A DNA stretch of 64,000 bases, from assembly GCA_947492475.1 (NCBI GenBank), contig CANLNM010000001.1, positions 248,001 to 312,000 of the forward strand, written 5' to 3'. Position numbers and translations under genes: made by a program. The DNA is from an uncultured Paracoccaceae bacterium. Its GTDB lineage: Bacteria > Pseudomonadota > Alphaproteobacteria > Rhodobacterales > Rhodobacteraceae. The notes under the pieces were generated by a model, which was given only the letters and a program-made list of their open reading frames with translations, had not been told where the DNA came from and ran no database searches. This document shows positions 48,612 to 58,689 of the stretch, in pieces. The number at the start of each line of letters is the position of its first letter. The first letter of the stretch is position 1.

Positions 48612-49082
48612 TTAATTGGCGATGACGTGACCGTCCGATGCATCCTCTGGATCGCGATACATGTCCTGCTCTTTCAATGCATCGATCACTTCTTTGGGCA
48701 TGTATGTTTCGTCATGTTTTGCAAGGATTTCAACAGCTTCGAACGTGCCGTTAATGTATCGCCCCTGCCCGATCATGCCTTGATTTTCTGCAAACAGGTC
48801 TGGCAAAATTCCGGTAAAAGTCACGGGAATGGTCGCGCCGCCATCGGTGACGTTAAAATATGCCACATCCCCTTGGCCGCGCACCAAACTGCCTGCTTCG
48901 ACCAAACCGCCAATCCGAAACAATTCTGTCTCGGGGGGCGGATCAGCGGCAACTTCGGTGGGCGAACGAAAGAAATTGATCCCATCTTTCATCGCAAAAC
49001 CGATCAGACCGGTGGCAATTGTCAGAGCGACAAATGCCAGCACAATCACTTGGATGCGGCGCTGTTTTTTAAGCGTCTTCAT
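48612..49082 (-). CDS. ccmE: cytochrome c maturation haem chaperone CcmE
   Basis: CcmE covalently holds haem in the periplasm and delivers it to CcmF/H. The 156-residue protein has an N-terminal membrane anchor ([22 protein letters not shown]), the OB-fold ([15 protein letters not shown] ... [25 protein letters not shown]), and the haem-binding His123 with Tyr127 in AKHDETYMP. It overlaps argC by four bases. Confidence 0.95.
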   Translation of the reverse strand: MKTLKKQRRIQVIVLAFVALTIATGLIGFAMKDGINFFRSPTEVAADPPPETELFRIGGLVEAGSLVRGQGDVAYFNVTDGGATIPVTFTGILPDLFAENQGMIGQGRYINGTFEAVEILAKHDETYMPKEVIDALKEQDMYRDPEDASDGHVIAN

Positions 49083-50107
49083 GGGAATACAGGCGCCATC
49101 ATCAGGCCCGCCTCTTCGTCCAGTCCCAGCATGAGATTTGCGTTTTGCAAGGCCTGCCCGGACGATCCTTTGGTCAGGTTATCCAAGGCCGCGATCACAA
49201 TCACGCGCCCAGCAATCCGATCCGCAACCACACCGATATGACACAGGTTAGACCCACGGATATGGCGTGTGCTTGGGGTCTGGCCAAACGGCAAAACCTG
49301 TACAAACGTTTCGTCAATATAGGCCGCAACCAAGGCATCATGCACAGCTTGGGCATCACCCTGCACATAGGCCGTGGCCAAAATACCCCGATTGGCCGGA
49401 ACCAAGTGTGGCGTGAATTGAATATGCACTGGACGCCCGGCTAAGGCGCTGAATTCTTGGTCAAATTCGCCCAAATGCCGATGTGTACCACCCACAGCAT
49501 AGCCATGATACCCCTCAGACAATTCCGCGTGTAACAGGTTTTCCTTTAGGCTGCGACCAGCCCCGGAAACGGCGCATTTCAGATCCAATATGATCTGGTC
49601 CAAATCAATCACACCGGCTGAAATCAATGGCCGTAAAATGAATTGCCCGGTCGCCGCATTGCACCCGGTGCCGGCCACCAACCGTGCCGCGCGAATGTCT
49701 TCGCGGTAAAACTCGGTCAGGCCATAGACAGCTTCTTTTTGCAATTCAGGTGCAGAATGTGGCTGACCGTACCATTTTTCGTATTCATCCACGTCTCGCA
49801 GCCGAAAATCCGCTGATAGATCGACGATTTTCAACGTTTTCGGCAGTTTGGAAATCACCGCCTGCGACGTCACATGCGGCAAGGCACAAAATGCCAGATC
49901 GATCCCATCAAAATCGACATCTTCGATGCGGGTGAGCACCGGCAAATCCAAATGGCGCAGATGCGGAAACACATCCGCCATTTTTCGCCCAGCTTTGGAA
50001 TTACCGGATAACGCTTTGATTTCAATATCAGGATGATTGGCGATCAGGCGTACCAGTTCGGCGCCTGTATATCCAGATGCACCTAGAATTGCGACATTTT
50101 TAGCCAT
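49079..50107 (-). CDS. argC: N-acetyl-gamma-glutamyl-phosphate reductase
   Basis: ArgC catalyses the third step of arginine synthesis. The 342-residue NADP-dependent enzyme has the Rossmann start ([19 protein letters not shown]), the catalytic Cys in [13 protein letters not shown], and [28 protein letters not shown]. The length is that of class I ArgC. ATG at 50107 follows GGGAGCT; a 12-codon longer frame was not used. It leads the argC-ccmE run. Confidence 0.96.
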   Translation of the reverse strand: MAKNVAILGASGYTGAELVRLIANHPDIEIKALSGNSKAGRKMADVFPHLRHLDLPVLTRIEDVDFDGIDLAFCALPHVTSQAVISKLPKTLKIVDLSADFRLRDVDEYEKWYGQPHSAPELQKEAVYGLTEFYREDIRAARLVAGTGCNAATGQFILRPLISAGVIDLDQIILDLKCAVSGAGRSLKENLLHAELSEGYHGYAVGGTHRHLGEFDQEFSALAGRPVHIQFTPHLVPANRGILATAYVQGDAQAVHDALVAAYIDETFVQVLPFGQTPSTRHIRGSNLCHIGVVADRIAGRVIVIAALDNLTKGSSGQALQNANLMLGLDEEAGLMMAPVFP

Positions 50108-50186
50108 GGGGTAGCTCCCGTGAATTGGCCCGTTTAACGGCAAATAAGATCAGATTGAACGCGGTGCAATGCGCACCATTGCCGCA

Positions 50187-50999
50187 TCACGCGGCTGTAA
50201 AAGCGATCTTTCGTCGCAAAAACTGCGTTGCGCGCGCCGACACCGCGTCTGGATCACCGCTGGTCAGGAATGCGCTTTCTGTTCCTGTGCCCAACATGGC
50301 CGGGCGGCGGTCCAGATAATCGGCCAGACTTTCGGCAACCAGATTGGCTTGGCTGAACACTTTTACATCCTCTCCCAAAGCGGTCTGAAACTCTTGGGCC
50401 ATCAAAGGATAATGGGTGCAGCCCAAAATCGCGGCATCAGGATGCGGCATTTTGCGTTTTAACGCGTCAACATGGGATTTCACCAAGGCTTCGGCCAAGA
50501 TCAGATCGCCATCCTCAATCGCATCCACAACACCGCCGCAGGATTGCGCTTCGACGTCGACGCCAATGGCGCGATAGGACAATTCCCGCTGAAACGCCCG
50601 GCTGGACACTGTTGCAGGCGTTGCAAACAGCGCCACATGTTTTGTGGTCACTTCGCGCGGCGGGGAATTGTCGCCCCATTGCCGTTCGGTCAGTGCCTCA
50701 ATCAGGGGAACAAACACGCCCAGAACCCGTTTATCGGTTGGGATCCAGTTTTCCTGCATCCGACGCAAGGCCGCGGCAGACGCCGTGTTACAGGCCAAAA
50801 TCACCAGATCGCAGCCTTCTTCCCACAGCCGTTCAACCGCTTTGGTGGTCAGATTATACACATCATCCGCATCACGTACGCCATAAGGCGCATGCGCGTT
50901 GTCGCCATAATACACAAACGGCACATCGGGCAGACGTTTCTGCACCGCGTCCAAAACCGTTAATCCCCCAAGACCGCTATCGAATATTCCGACTGCCAT
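50187..50999 (-). CDS. murI: glutamate racemase
   Basis: MurI makes D-glutamate for peptidoglycan. The 270-residue protein has the two-cysteine catalytic set: [14 protein letters not shown] with the first aspartate, [14 protein letters not shown] with the first cysteine, and [11 protein letters not shown] with the second. It overlaps the upstream acyltransferase gene by 23 bases. ATG at 50999 gives [12 protein letters not shown]; a ten-codon longer frame inside the upstream gene was not used. Confidence 0.95.
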   Translation of the reverse strand: MAVGIFDSGLGGLTVLDAVQKRLPDVPFVYYGDNAHAPYGVRDADDVYNLTTKAVERLWEEGCDLVILACNTASAAALRRMQENWIPTDKRVLGVFVPLIEALTERQWGDNSPPREVTTKHVALFATPATVSSRAFQRELSYRAIGVDVEAQSCGGVVDAIEDGDLILAEALVKSHVDALKRKMPHPDAAILGCTHYPLMAQEFQTALGEDVKVFSQANLVAESLADYLDRRPAMLGTGTESAFLTSGDPDAVSARATQFLRRKIAFTAA

Positions 51000-51903
51000 G
51001 ACGCACCTTGTACTTTTCTTCGAATTCATGCCCCAGCCGATCGGCGGCCAGTGGCGTTAGAGACAGGTCATACGTGGCTTTGCGCAGGAAATCCATGCAC
51101 GCTTTTGCATCGGTTTTGACAGTGTCCAATTTCTGCCGATCAATCGGTTCCCCGATCACCACATTCACAGGTTCATCCACCCGACGTTTAAATTCACGGA
51201 TCAGCATGCTAAGCCGCAGATTGGCATGCATATGGCTGGCCAATTGGAACAATCGACTGTTTGCCCCCTCAAAGAAAACTGGCACCACAATGGCATCGCT
51301 ACGGGCGATCATTTTGGCGGTAAAGTTGCGCCAACTTGGATCCAGTGGCGTCGAAAACGGTTTTTCAGAGGTAGAAACCGTTCCGCCGGGGAAAATACCA
51401 ACGGCGCCGCCGTCTTTCAGATGGGCCAATGCATCCGACCGCGTGCGCAAATTCAACTTTGCCGCCTCTTTGGTTTCATCAAACGAAACCGGCAAAATCA
51501 CCTGTTCCAACTCTGCACTGCGCTGAAAAATGCGGTGTGCCAGAATTTTGAACGCGGATGGTCGACGCTTGGATAGGATTGCCCCCATCATCAGCCCATC
51601 CAGAATGCCATAGGGATGATTGGCGACTAAAATGACGGGACCAGTTGCGGGAATATTGTTCAATGATCCGCCCACCACGTTCAGGCTTAGCCCATAGCGA
51701 TCACAGACCACGTCCCAGAAATTTGCCCCCTGCGCCACGTCATCGCTGTAACCTTGGACACGTTTGATCAGTTGCAACCGACCGGTGGCGTTTTCAATTG
51801 TTCGAATTAACGCCCGCCCCCCCCGCGAAGACGCGGAGCTGGCATAAGATATATCGCGCGCCACCTGACGGTCCGCTTTAGAAATTTTGGTCATTCGTGT
51901 CAT
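50977..51903 (-). CDS. lysophospholipid acyltransferase family protein
   Basis: This 308-residue protein has the PlsC-type catalytic region [18 protein letters not shown], a variant in which five residues separate the His and Asp instead of the usual four, followed by [27 protein letters not shown] (the FPEG-like block, with G for E), and [15 protein letters not shown]. It probably acylates a lysophospholipid or an ornithine-lipid precursor at the membrane face. An OlsA-like function is possible but is not proved by the sequence. Confidence 0.78.
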   Translation of the reverse strand: MTRMTKISKADRQVARDISYASSASSRGGRALIRTIENATGRLQLIKRVQGYSDDVAQGANFWDVVCDRYGLSLNVVGGSLNNIPATGPVILVANHPYGILDGLMMGAILSKRRPSAFKILAHRIFQRSAELEQVILPVSFDETKEAAKLNLRTRSDALAHLKDGGAVGIFPGGTVSTSEKPFSTPLDPSWRNFTAKMIARSDAIVVPVFFEGANSRLFQLASHMHANLRLSMLIREFKRRVDEPVNVVIGEPIDRQKLDTVKTDAKACMDFLRKATYDLSLTPLAADRLGHEFEEKYKVRHGSRNIR

Positions 51904-51967
51904 GGAATGTCACCTAAGCGTTCCGCCCCCGTTCACAAAGACCAAAATTCTAGAATCAGCATCCCAG

Positions 51968-54900
51968 TTATTGGGCCGCTTGTGTGTGGTTATCGGGTGA
52001 CATTTTTAACGCCGCCAATAACTCTTCTCGACGTTTCGCGGCTTTGGTTGCGGCCTCTTCCTTCACATGGCCAAACCCACGGATGTCCATCGGCAACCGG
52101 GCCAGCGCCAAGGCGGCGTCTTTCTGATCCGGTGTGATATTTGCCAATGGGGCCAGATCGCGTTCGTATTGTTTGATCAGGTCCCGTTCCATCCGGCGTT
52201 CCGCAGTTTTGCCAAACACATCCAACGGCGTGCCGCGCAGACGCTTCATTTTGGCCAAGAGAGGCAGGAACCGTTCCAGACCCGCGCCAAATTCACGTTT
52301 CACTGGAACGCCATCTTTGCCTTTGCGCGATATCATCGGAGGCGCCAGATGATAGGTCATTTTGATATCCCCATCAAAGGTTGCCTCAGCCTTTTTACGG
52401 CTGTCCAACATCAACCGCGCCACTTCATATTCATCCTTATACGCCAATAGCTTATGATACGAACTTGAAACCGCTTCTTTCATATCTACATCGTCAAATT
52501 TGGAGACGAAATCGCGATACTTCCGACCCAGCCGGTCCGATTGATACATCGCCAAATGATCCGCACGCATGTCGATTTTCTGTTCCAGCGTTTTGGGCAA
52601 AGCAACCGGCTCAACCGGCGCGATGCTACGCGCGGCGTCTTCTGGATGGGCGATTGCCCAACGGCCGATGTCAAACGCGCGCAAGTTCATGTCAGGCTTG
52701 GCCCCGTTCATTTTGATCGCATCACGGATGGCGTCCAATGTCACGGGAATAGATCCCATTTGCCATGCCGCACCAAACATAATCATATTGGAATAGATGC
52801 TGTCACCCATCACATTTGCAGCCAGACCTGTGGCATCAAACAGAGTCACATTTTCACGCAGACGCGCCTCTAGTGCCAGTCCCAGACGGTCATGCGGGAT
52901 TGTAAAATCCCGGTCGATGGCAAATTGCCCCGTCATCGTTTCATGGGAATTCACCGCAGCTTTGGTACGGCCTGTGGCCATCAAGCCAAGGGTTTTTGCC
53001 CCAGCTGACACAACCAGATCCCCCCCGATCAGCGCATCACATTCCCCGGTTGCCACCCGGATCGCGTTGATGTCTTCGGGTCGATTGGCCAGACGGCAAT
53101 GGATGTGAACCGCCCCCCCCTTTTGGGCCAAACCGGCCATTTCCATCACACCGGCACCTTTGTCATCCAAATGTGCCGCCATGGCGAGGATCGCGCCGAT
53201 GGTGACAACGCCCGTTCCGCCAACCCCGGTGATCACCACGTTATGTGTGCCATTGATTTCTGGCAAAGTTGGCATTGGCAAAGCAGGCAGTTCAAAATCA
53301 GCCGCGGATTTCTTGCGGATTTTTGCACCTTCCATCGTCACAAAGGACGGACAGAACCCTTTGACACAGGAAAAATCTTTGTTGCAGCTGGATTGGTCAA
53401 TCGCACGTTTGCGGCCAAATTCAGTGTCCACAGGCACAATCGCCACACAATTGGATTGCACGCCGCAATCACCACACCCTTCGCAGATATCGGTGTTGAT
53501 AAACACGCGTTTGTCTGGATCTGGGAACGTGCCCTTTTTACGACGACGCCGTTTTTCCGCAGCACAGGTCTGAATATAAATGATCGCAGATACACCTTTG
53601 ATATCGCGGCATTTATCCTGCACCAGAGGCAGCTCATCACGTGGATGAACCGGCACATGGGATGGGAACAAAGACAGGTCCACATCTTCTTTTTCGTCAT
53701 AAACCAAGAATACGTTTTTGACGCCCATCGCAATGACTTCGTTCATGATCCGATCGGCCGACAATCCGCCTTCGTGGGGTTGACCGCCGGTCATGGCAAC
53801 CGCGTCATTATACAGGATTTTGTAGGTGATATTGGTATTGGCCATCAACGCAAACCGAATGGCCATCAAGCCAGAATGGTTATAGGTGCCATCGCCCAAA
53901 TTCTGGAACACGTGATCGCGTTTCGAAAACGGGGCTTCGCCAACCCAATTGACCCCTTCGGCCCCCATATGGGTGAAACCACTGGTGTCACGATCCATCC
54001 ACAACGCCATGATATGACAGCCAATTCCGGCATATCCACGTGACCCATCCGGCAATTTTGTGGATGTGTTATGAGGACAGCCCGCGCAGAACCAAGGCTG
54101 GCGCACGGCGATTTCTTCGGCATTGTCAGACCGGCGCGCTTCGCTGATTTGGGCCAGTCCGGCGCGGATACGATCCGTGTCGCGCCCTTCTTCGATCAGA
54201 ATTTCACCCAGCAATTCGGCAATCTCAACCGGGTCCAACGCACCATGGGATTTGAACAAATCGGTGCCAAATTCGCCTTTGGTCGCGCCATAAACGCGGC
54301 GTCCCTGACGATTATCAAACAGCGCTTCTTTGATTTGCACTTCGATCAGTTTGCGTTTTTCCTCAACAACAATGATCAGATCCAAGCCTTCGGCCCAATC
54401 CTGAAAACCGCGCATATCCAGCGGCCAAACCTGGCCAATTTTATAGGTGGTCACGCCCAGTCGCTCTGCCTCGGCGGCATCCAAACCAATCAGCGACAGC
54501 GCATGGTTCAAATCCAACCAGTTTTTCCCAGCAGCAACCAACCCGATTTTTGCACCCGGTTTACCCCAGACCCGATTGTCAATTTTGTTCGCATGCGCAA
54601 AGGCTTCTGCGGCGAACCTCTTGTGTTTTTGCAACCGAACCTCTTGTTCGATCCAATGATCAACAGCCCGGATATTCAACCCGCCCTCAGGCATATCAAA
54701 TTCCGGTGTGACAAAATTCATCCGCGCCAATGACGCATCCACAACCGAGGTCACTTCGATCGTGTCTTTCATCACTTTCAAGCCACTCCAACAGCCTGAA
54801 AACCGGGACAATGCAAATCCGTATTGCCCGTAATCCAGAATTTCCTGCACCCCCGCCGGCGACAGGATCGGCATATAGGCATCCACCAGTGCAAAGTCGG

Positions 54901-55375
54901 ATTGGTGGCACACTGTCGAGCTTTCACCGGTATGGTCATCCCCCATCGCCATCAATACGCCACCATGCGCAGATGTACCCGCCATATTGGCATGGCGCAT
55001 CACATCCCCGGATCGATCAATCCCCGGACCTTTGCCATACCAAAGACTGAACACACCGTCATATTTGCCTTCGCCGCGCATTTCGGCCTGTTGCGTGCCC
55101 CAAACCGCGGTCGCGGCCAAATCTTCGTTTATGCCTTCTTGAAATGTCACATCCGACGCCTGCAACTGCTTTTGTGCGCGCGTCATTTGCATATCAACCG
55201 CCCCCAATGGCGAGCCACGATACCCACTGACATATCCGGCGGTATTCAGCCCTGCCCGTCGATCCCGTTCCTTTTGCATCATCATCAGACGCACCAGCGC
55301 CTGTGTGCCATTCAGCAAAATGGTCTTTTTTTCCAGATCGAACCTGTCATGCAGTGTAATATCGGTCTTGCTCAT
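51968..55375 (-). CDS. indolepyruvate ferredoxin oxidoreductase, fused large form
   Basis: This enzyme decarboxylates arylpyruvates (indolepyruvate, phenylpyruvate) to aryl-acetyl-CoA using thiamine diphosphate and ferredoxin. The 1135-residue single chain fuses the alpha- and beta-type subunits. An N-terminal pyrimidine-binding region (YVSGYRGSPLGAVDMQM, GINEDLAATAVWGTQQ) is followed by a TPP-binding block (GYAGIGCHIMALWMDRDTSG, then QNLGDGTYNHSGL). Near residues 635-690 is a double iron-sulfur cluster segment (ICEGCGDCGVQSNC and CNKDFSCVKGFCPSF). A gamma-type domain follows (GVGGTGVVTIGAILAMAAHL). ATG at 55375 follows GGGAGG. It is divergent from a LysR gene and probably functions in aromatic amino acid catabolism. 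Confidence 0.92.
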   Translation of the reverse strand: MSKTDITLHDRFDLEKKTILLNGTQALVRLMMMQKERDRRAGLNTAGYVSGYRGSPLGAVDMQMTRAQKQLQASDVTFQEGINEDLAATAVWGTQQAEMRGEGKYDGVFSLWYGKGPGIDRSGDVMRHANMAGTSAHGGVLMAMGDDHTGESSTVCHQSDFALVDAYMPILSPAGVQEILDYGQYGFALSRFSGCWSGLKVMKDTIEVTSVVDASLARMNFVTPEFDMPEGGLNIRAVDHWIEQEVRLQKHKRFAAEAFAHANKIDNRVWGKPGAKIGLVAAGKNWLDLNHALSLIGLDAAEAERLGVTTYKIGQVWPLDMRGFQDWAEGLDLIIVVEEKRKLIEVQIKEALFDNRQGRRVYGATKGEFGTDLFKSHGALDPVEIAELLGEILIEEGRDTDRIRAGLAQISEARRSDNAEEIAVRQPWFCAGCPHNTSTKLPDGSRGYAGIGCHIMALWMDRDTSGFTHMGAEGVNWVGEAPFSKRDHVFQNLGDGTYNHSGLMAIRFALMANTNITYKILYNDAVAMTGGQPHEGGLSADRIMNEVIAMGVKNVFLVYDEKEDVDLSLFPSHVPVHPRDELPLVQDKCRDIKGVSAIIYIQTCAAEKRRRRKKGTFPDPDKRVFINTDICEGCGDCGVQSNCVAIVPVDTEFGRKRAIDQSSCNKDFSCVKGFCPSFVTMEGAKIRKKSAADFELPALPMPTLPEINGTHNVVITGVGGTGVVTIGAILAMAAHLDDKGAGVMEMAGLAQKGGAVHIHCRLANRPEDINAIRVATGECDALIGGDLVVSAGAKTLGLMATGRTKAAVNSHETMTGQFAIDRDFTIPHDRLGLALEARLRENVTLFDATGLAANVMGDSIYSNMIMFGAAWQMGSIPVTLDAIRDAIKMNGAKPDMNLRAFDIGRWAIAHPEDAARSIAPVEPVALPKTLEQKIDMRADHLAMYQSDRLGRKYRDFVSKFDDVDMKEAVSSSYHKLLAYKDEYEVARLMLDSRKKAEATFDGDIKMTYHLAPPMISRKGKDGVPVKREFGAGLERFLPLLAKMKRLRGTPLDVFGKTAERRMERDLIKQYERDLAPLANITPDQKDAALALARLPMDIRGFGHVKEEAATKAAKRREELLAALKMSPDNHTQAAQ

Positions 55376-55534
55376 CGTCGCCCTCCCAGCGGCCATCGCG
55401 TTTGCCACAGTATAGGTCAGATATTATGACCTACAAAGCAAAAATTTCCCCCCCCACCTTGTTGAAAATCGTTTATAAGGAACGTTATGAAAGGTTGCGC
55501 CGTGGGCGCTAACACATTTGCAGACAGGCAAGTT

Positions 55535-56449
55535 ATGGACTGGGACAAGTTAAGAATATTTCATTCAGTGGCGGATGCAGGCAGTTTGACGGCGGCCGGC
55601 GAAACCTTGCATCTGAGCCAATCTGCGGTCAGCCGACAGATCCGTGCCCTAGAGGAATCGCTCAATACCACGCTTTTTCATCGTCATGCGCGTGGACTGA
55701 TTCTCACTGAACAGGGGGAATTGCTGTTTGATGCGACCCGGTCGATGAACAAACGCCTCGAAGCGGCCTCTGCCCGCATACGAGACAGCGAAGAAGAAGT
55801 GTTTGGCGAGCTGAAAGTCACGACCACCATTGGGTTTGGGTCCCTTTGGTTGGCGCCACGATTGGCAAAGCTCTATGAAAAATACCCTGATCTGAAAATT
55901 GACCTGATGCTCGAAGAGCGGGTTCTGGACCTGCCAATGCGCGAGGCAGACGTTGCCATTCGTATGAAAGAGCCCAGTCAGGCGGATTTGGTGCGCAAAC
56001 GTTTGATGTCGGTGCGCATGCGGCTTTATGCGACCCAGACTTATCTGGAAACGCATCCTCCGTTTGAAACCATGGAAGACATCCGCAATCACCGGCTGAT
56101 TTGTCAGAATGTCACCACAACCCAAGTTGCTGCGGGTGCATCGTTAACGCAGCATTTACTGAGCTATGATCTCAATAGTTTGCTGACCGTAAACAATTAT
56201 TTTGGGGTGTTGCAGGGCGTGCTGAACAACCTGGGTGTCGGAGTTCTGCCGGATTATCTGGTCGAAGATTTCTCAGACCTCAAACGGGTCCTCCCAGATG
56301 TCGAAAGTGCAGAAGTCCCCGTGTTTCTTGCCTACCCAGAGGAATTGCGCCAATCCAAGCGGATCGCAGTGTTCCGCGATTTTGTCCAAGAGGAACTGAT
56401 CGCGCATCGCAAACGCATTCGAGAAGCCGCCGCATTGGAAAATTCTTAA
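55535..56449 (+). CDS. LysR family transcriptional regulator
   Basis: This 304-residue regulator has an N-terminal winged helix-turn-helix (DKLRIFHSVADAGSLTAAGETLHLSQSAVSRQIRALEE) and a C-terminal effector domain (GELKVTTTIGFGSLWLAPRLAKLYEKYPDL and following). It is divergent from the indolepyruvate oxidoreductase and is its plausible regulator. Start: the family begins at MDWDKL (ATG 55535), but an upstream in-frame ATG at 55487 has a better ribosome-binding site (AAGGA five bases before). If the latter is used, the protein has a 16-residue extension. Confidence 0.87.
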   Translation: MDWDKLRIFHSVADAGSLTAAGETLHLSQSAVSRQIRALEESLNTTLFHRHARGLILTEQGELLFDATRSMNKRLEAASARIRDSEEEVFGELKVTTTIGFGSLWLAPRLAKLYEKYPDLKIDLMLEERVLDLPMREADVAIRMKEPSQADLVRKRLMSVRMRLYATQTYLETHPPFETMEDIRNHRLICQNVTTTQVAAGASLTQHLLSYDLNSLLTVNNYFGVLQGVLNNLGVGVLPDYLVEDFSDLKRVLPDVESAEVPVFLAYPEELRQSKRIAVFRDFVQEELIAHRKRIREAAALENS

Positions 56450-56585
56450 GCCATGCATCAGGCGCATAACGGCAATGTTGTCGCATCGCAGCATAAAGAC
56501 TTGATCGAACAAAGAACGCCGCTTATTTGATCACTCGAAGCCGATGATGCTTACATCATCACCTTCATACCTCCCTGTTGGACTT

Positions 56586-56614
56586 CGCCGGGCATTGCCC
56601 GGCGTTTTTTTTTT
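56586..56614 (+). terminator. strong intrinsic terminator downstream of the LysR gene
   Basis: A perfect eight-base stem (CGCCGGGC / GCCCGGCG, loop ATT) is followed by ten T residues. It lies 137 bases after the LysR stop, so a small RNA or 3' untranslated region may occupy the gap. It is close to the convergent sigma factor gene. Confidence 0.92.
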
Positions 56615-56643
56615 GACTTTCTCAAATTTCCGCATCTGCATCA

Positions 56644-57870
56644 TCACGGATTGTGCATCAGCGCCGAACGTCGTTTTTGTAGATACCGGATATCAGTCTC
56701 ATTCCGACAAAGCGCGATCGCCTGATCAAATGCATCCAGTGCAGCACATTTATCCCCTGCCCGTTCCAGCATATCTGCACGTGCGGCATGAAACGGTTGA
56801 TAAGATTGAAGCCCTTCTGCGATTTGATCCAAGGCTTGCAACCCTGCCTTTGGCCCACATAATTCAGACAGCGCGACGGCCCGGTTTAGATGCACAACAG
56901 ATGTAGGTTCAAAAACCAACAGCGCATCATATAGCAATACGATTTGCCGCCAATCCAAAGGATTTGCCAAATGCAACGCCGCAATCGCAGCTTTGATCTG
57001 AAATGGCCCCCGATCCGACCGCGCCACGGCACGGTCCAGCAACGCCAAACCGCGTGTGATCATAGCCTGATCCCATAGGTTTCGATCCTGCAGCTCCATC
57101 GGCACGGGCACGTCATCGGGTCCAATACGCGCTTTATGGCGGGCATGGATCAACAACAGCAACGCTTTCAACCCTTCTACTTCGGCGCGGTCTGGCACCA
57201 ATTCCACAACAATCTGCGCCAAAAACAAGGCCTCTTCGCATAATGTCCGCCGAATGGGCGCATCCCCTTGGTTTGCGGAATAGCCTTCGTTGAAAATTAG
57301 GTAAATGACATCCAAAACGGAATTCAGCCGAGCATCCAATTGATCCGCCTCTGGGACACGAAACGGGATGCCCGCCGCGCGAATTTTCGATTTCGCCCGA
57401 GTGAGCCGCGCGCCCATTGCCGCACTTTTATCTAGAAAAGCATGGGCAATTTCATCTGTGCTTAGCCCACCCAACATGCGCAGCGTCAGCGCCACACGTG
57501 ATTTTTCATCCAAAGCCGGATGGCAACAGGTAAAAATCAACCGCAGACGTTCATCAGGAATGTCATGACGATCGGGCGCGTCAGGATCGGCCAAAACCGC
57601 CATTTCATTGGTTTTACGTGCATAAACCGCTTTGCGTCGCAGATGATCCAGACCCTTGCGCCGCGCGACTTGTAACAACCAGCCATTGGGCCGCGCTGGC
57701 AAACCAGATTTTCCCCAGTCAACAAACGCCATTTCCAGTGCCTCTTGCAGGCAATCCTCGGCCAATTGGAAATCCCCTAATTGGCGGATCAACGCAGATA
57801 AAAGCCGCCCCCGATCCCGGCGCAAGACATTGCTGAGCGTCAGCGCAATCGCATCGGGGGCGGCGTTCAT
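56644..57870 (-). CDS. ECF42-type RNA polymerase sigma factor (DUF6596 C-terminal domain)
   Basis: This 408-residue protein starts with sigma region 2 (LRRDRGRLLSALIRQLGDFQLAEDCLQEALEMAF) and region 4 (LTLRMLGGLSTDEIAHAFL ... ARLTRAKSKI). A long C-terminal extension, about 200 residues, follows with helical repeats (WDQAMITRGLALLDRAV; SVVHLNRAVALSELCG; HAARADMLERAGDKCAALDAFDQAIALCR). This is the layout of the ECF42 group. The upstream gene is a DGPF/YCII protein, the usual neighbour of ECF42. ATG at 57870 directly follows its stop codon, so the genes are coupled. No anti-sigma factor is present; the extension is thought to control activity in this group. Confidence 0.88.
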   Translation of the reverse strand: MNAAPDAIALTLSNVLRRDRGRLLSALIRQLGDFQLAEDCLQEALEMAFVDWGKSGLPARPNGWLLQVARRKGLDHLRRKAVYARKTNEMAVLADPDAPDRHDIPDERLRLIFTCCHPALDEKSRVALTLRMLGGLSTDEIAHAFLDKSAAMGARLTRAKSKIRAAGIPFRVPEADQLDARLNSVLDVIYLIFNEGYSANQGDAPIRRTLCEEALFLAQIVVELVPDRAEVEGLKALLLLIHARHKARIGPDDVPVPMELQDRNLWDQAMITRGLALLDRAVARSDRGPFQIKAAIAALHLANPLDWRQIVLLYDALLVFEPTSVVHLNRAVALSELCGPKAGLQALDQIAEGLQSYQPFHAARADMLERAGDKCAALDAFDQAIALCRNETDIRYLQKRRSALMHNP

Positions 57871-58221
57871 TTAGCTCAGCACCATCAACGGGCGCACCTC
57901 AACAGTGCCGTATTTGGCGGATGGGATCATGGCGGCGTATTTCAGCGCCTGATCCAGATCACTGCATTCAAAGATGTAAAACCCGCCCAGCCGCTCTTTG
58001 GTATCAGCAAAAGGTCCGTCCATGACCTTGGTTTGACCATCGCGAATTTGCACGCTGGTGGCTTTGTCGATACCTTCTAGGGGTTCGCCAGCGACAAACA
58101 CACCGTCATTTTTGTAAATCTCGTTGATCTTAAAATAGTCGGCCATATAGGCGTTAAACTCATCCGTTCCGGGCGTCGGTTCCAGATCGGGATTGCTGTA
58201 AATCAAAGCCATATATTGCAT
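57871..58221 (-). CDS. YCII/DGPF family protein
   Basis: This 116-residue protein has the DGPF motif exactly (KVMDGPFADTKERLGGFYIFE) and a C-terminal GTVEVRPL, with YMADYFKINEIYKNDGVFVAGEPLEG before it. The family is related to YciI and commonly encoded beside ECF42 sigma factors, often as a target or sensor. Its stop is immediately followed by the sigma factor's ATG. Confidence 0.88.
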   Translation of the reverse strand: MQYMALIYSNPDLEPTPGTDEFNAYMADYFKINEIYKNDGVFVAGEPLEGIDKATSVQIRDGQTKVMDGPFADTKERLGGFYIFECSDLDQALKYAAMIPSAKYGTVEVRPLMVLS

Positions 58222-58296
58222 TGGGTTTCTCCTTGTGATCGCAACAATGTGTGCGGTTTTGGGTAAAGTGAAGTGGAATTGTAAAATTTGTGAGTG

Positions 58297-58689
58297 TCAG
58301 GTCAGCATCATTTGGCGCGCCAGCACGCCCATCAGGATCAAGACCGCGAGGATATTTGAAGAATTCCCCACAATGCGCGCCGGATGGGCCGCATTTTGGG
58401 CCCGCAATCCAAACGGATGCACCAACCGACCAAACAGGCACAGCCCACCGGCCAGATAGAGCCAGATCGCCGATGCGCCCTGTAATTCAGCCAGCGCCAG
58501 CATCAACACGCTCAGCGGCACCCATTCCACAAAATTACCATGCCGGCGGATGCGTTCATGTAGCTGCGTGTCGCCACCATCGCCGATGGACACGGCCATC
58601 GCCGCGCGGGTTTTGGTCACGTTGAACCATAAAACCAACATCAGCACCGCCAGCGCCAATATAAATGTCGTCGTAATTGGTAAAGTCAT
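58297..58689 (-). CDS. MAPEG family membrane protein
   Basis: This 130-residue protein has about four hydrophobic segments (TFILALAVLMLVLWF; SVLMLALAELQG; WLYLAGGLCLFGR; NILAVLILMGVLA) and the MAPEG pattern: HERIRRHGNFVEWVPLSV (the R-x-x-x-N and E) and LCLFGRLVHPFGL. The family includes membrane glutathione transferases. ATG at 58689 follows GGAG at a spacing of about eight bases. It lies 75 bases upstream of the DGPF gene in the same direction and could be a third member of that unit. Confidence 0.82.
   Translation of the reverse strand: MTLPITTTFILALAVLMLVLWFNVTKTRAAMAVSIGDGGDTQLHERIRRHGNFVEWVPLSVLMLALAELQGASAIWLYLAGGLCLFGRLVHPFGLRAQNAAHPARIVGNSSNILAVLILMGVLARQMMLT

Noticed and set aside
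53099-54043. A 314-residue rightward open frame opposite the indolepyruvate oxidoreductase
   Set aside because: It is antisense to a conserved gene, has histidine-, isoleucine- and phenylalanine-rich shadow composition, and no family motif.
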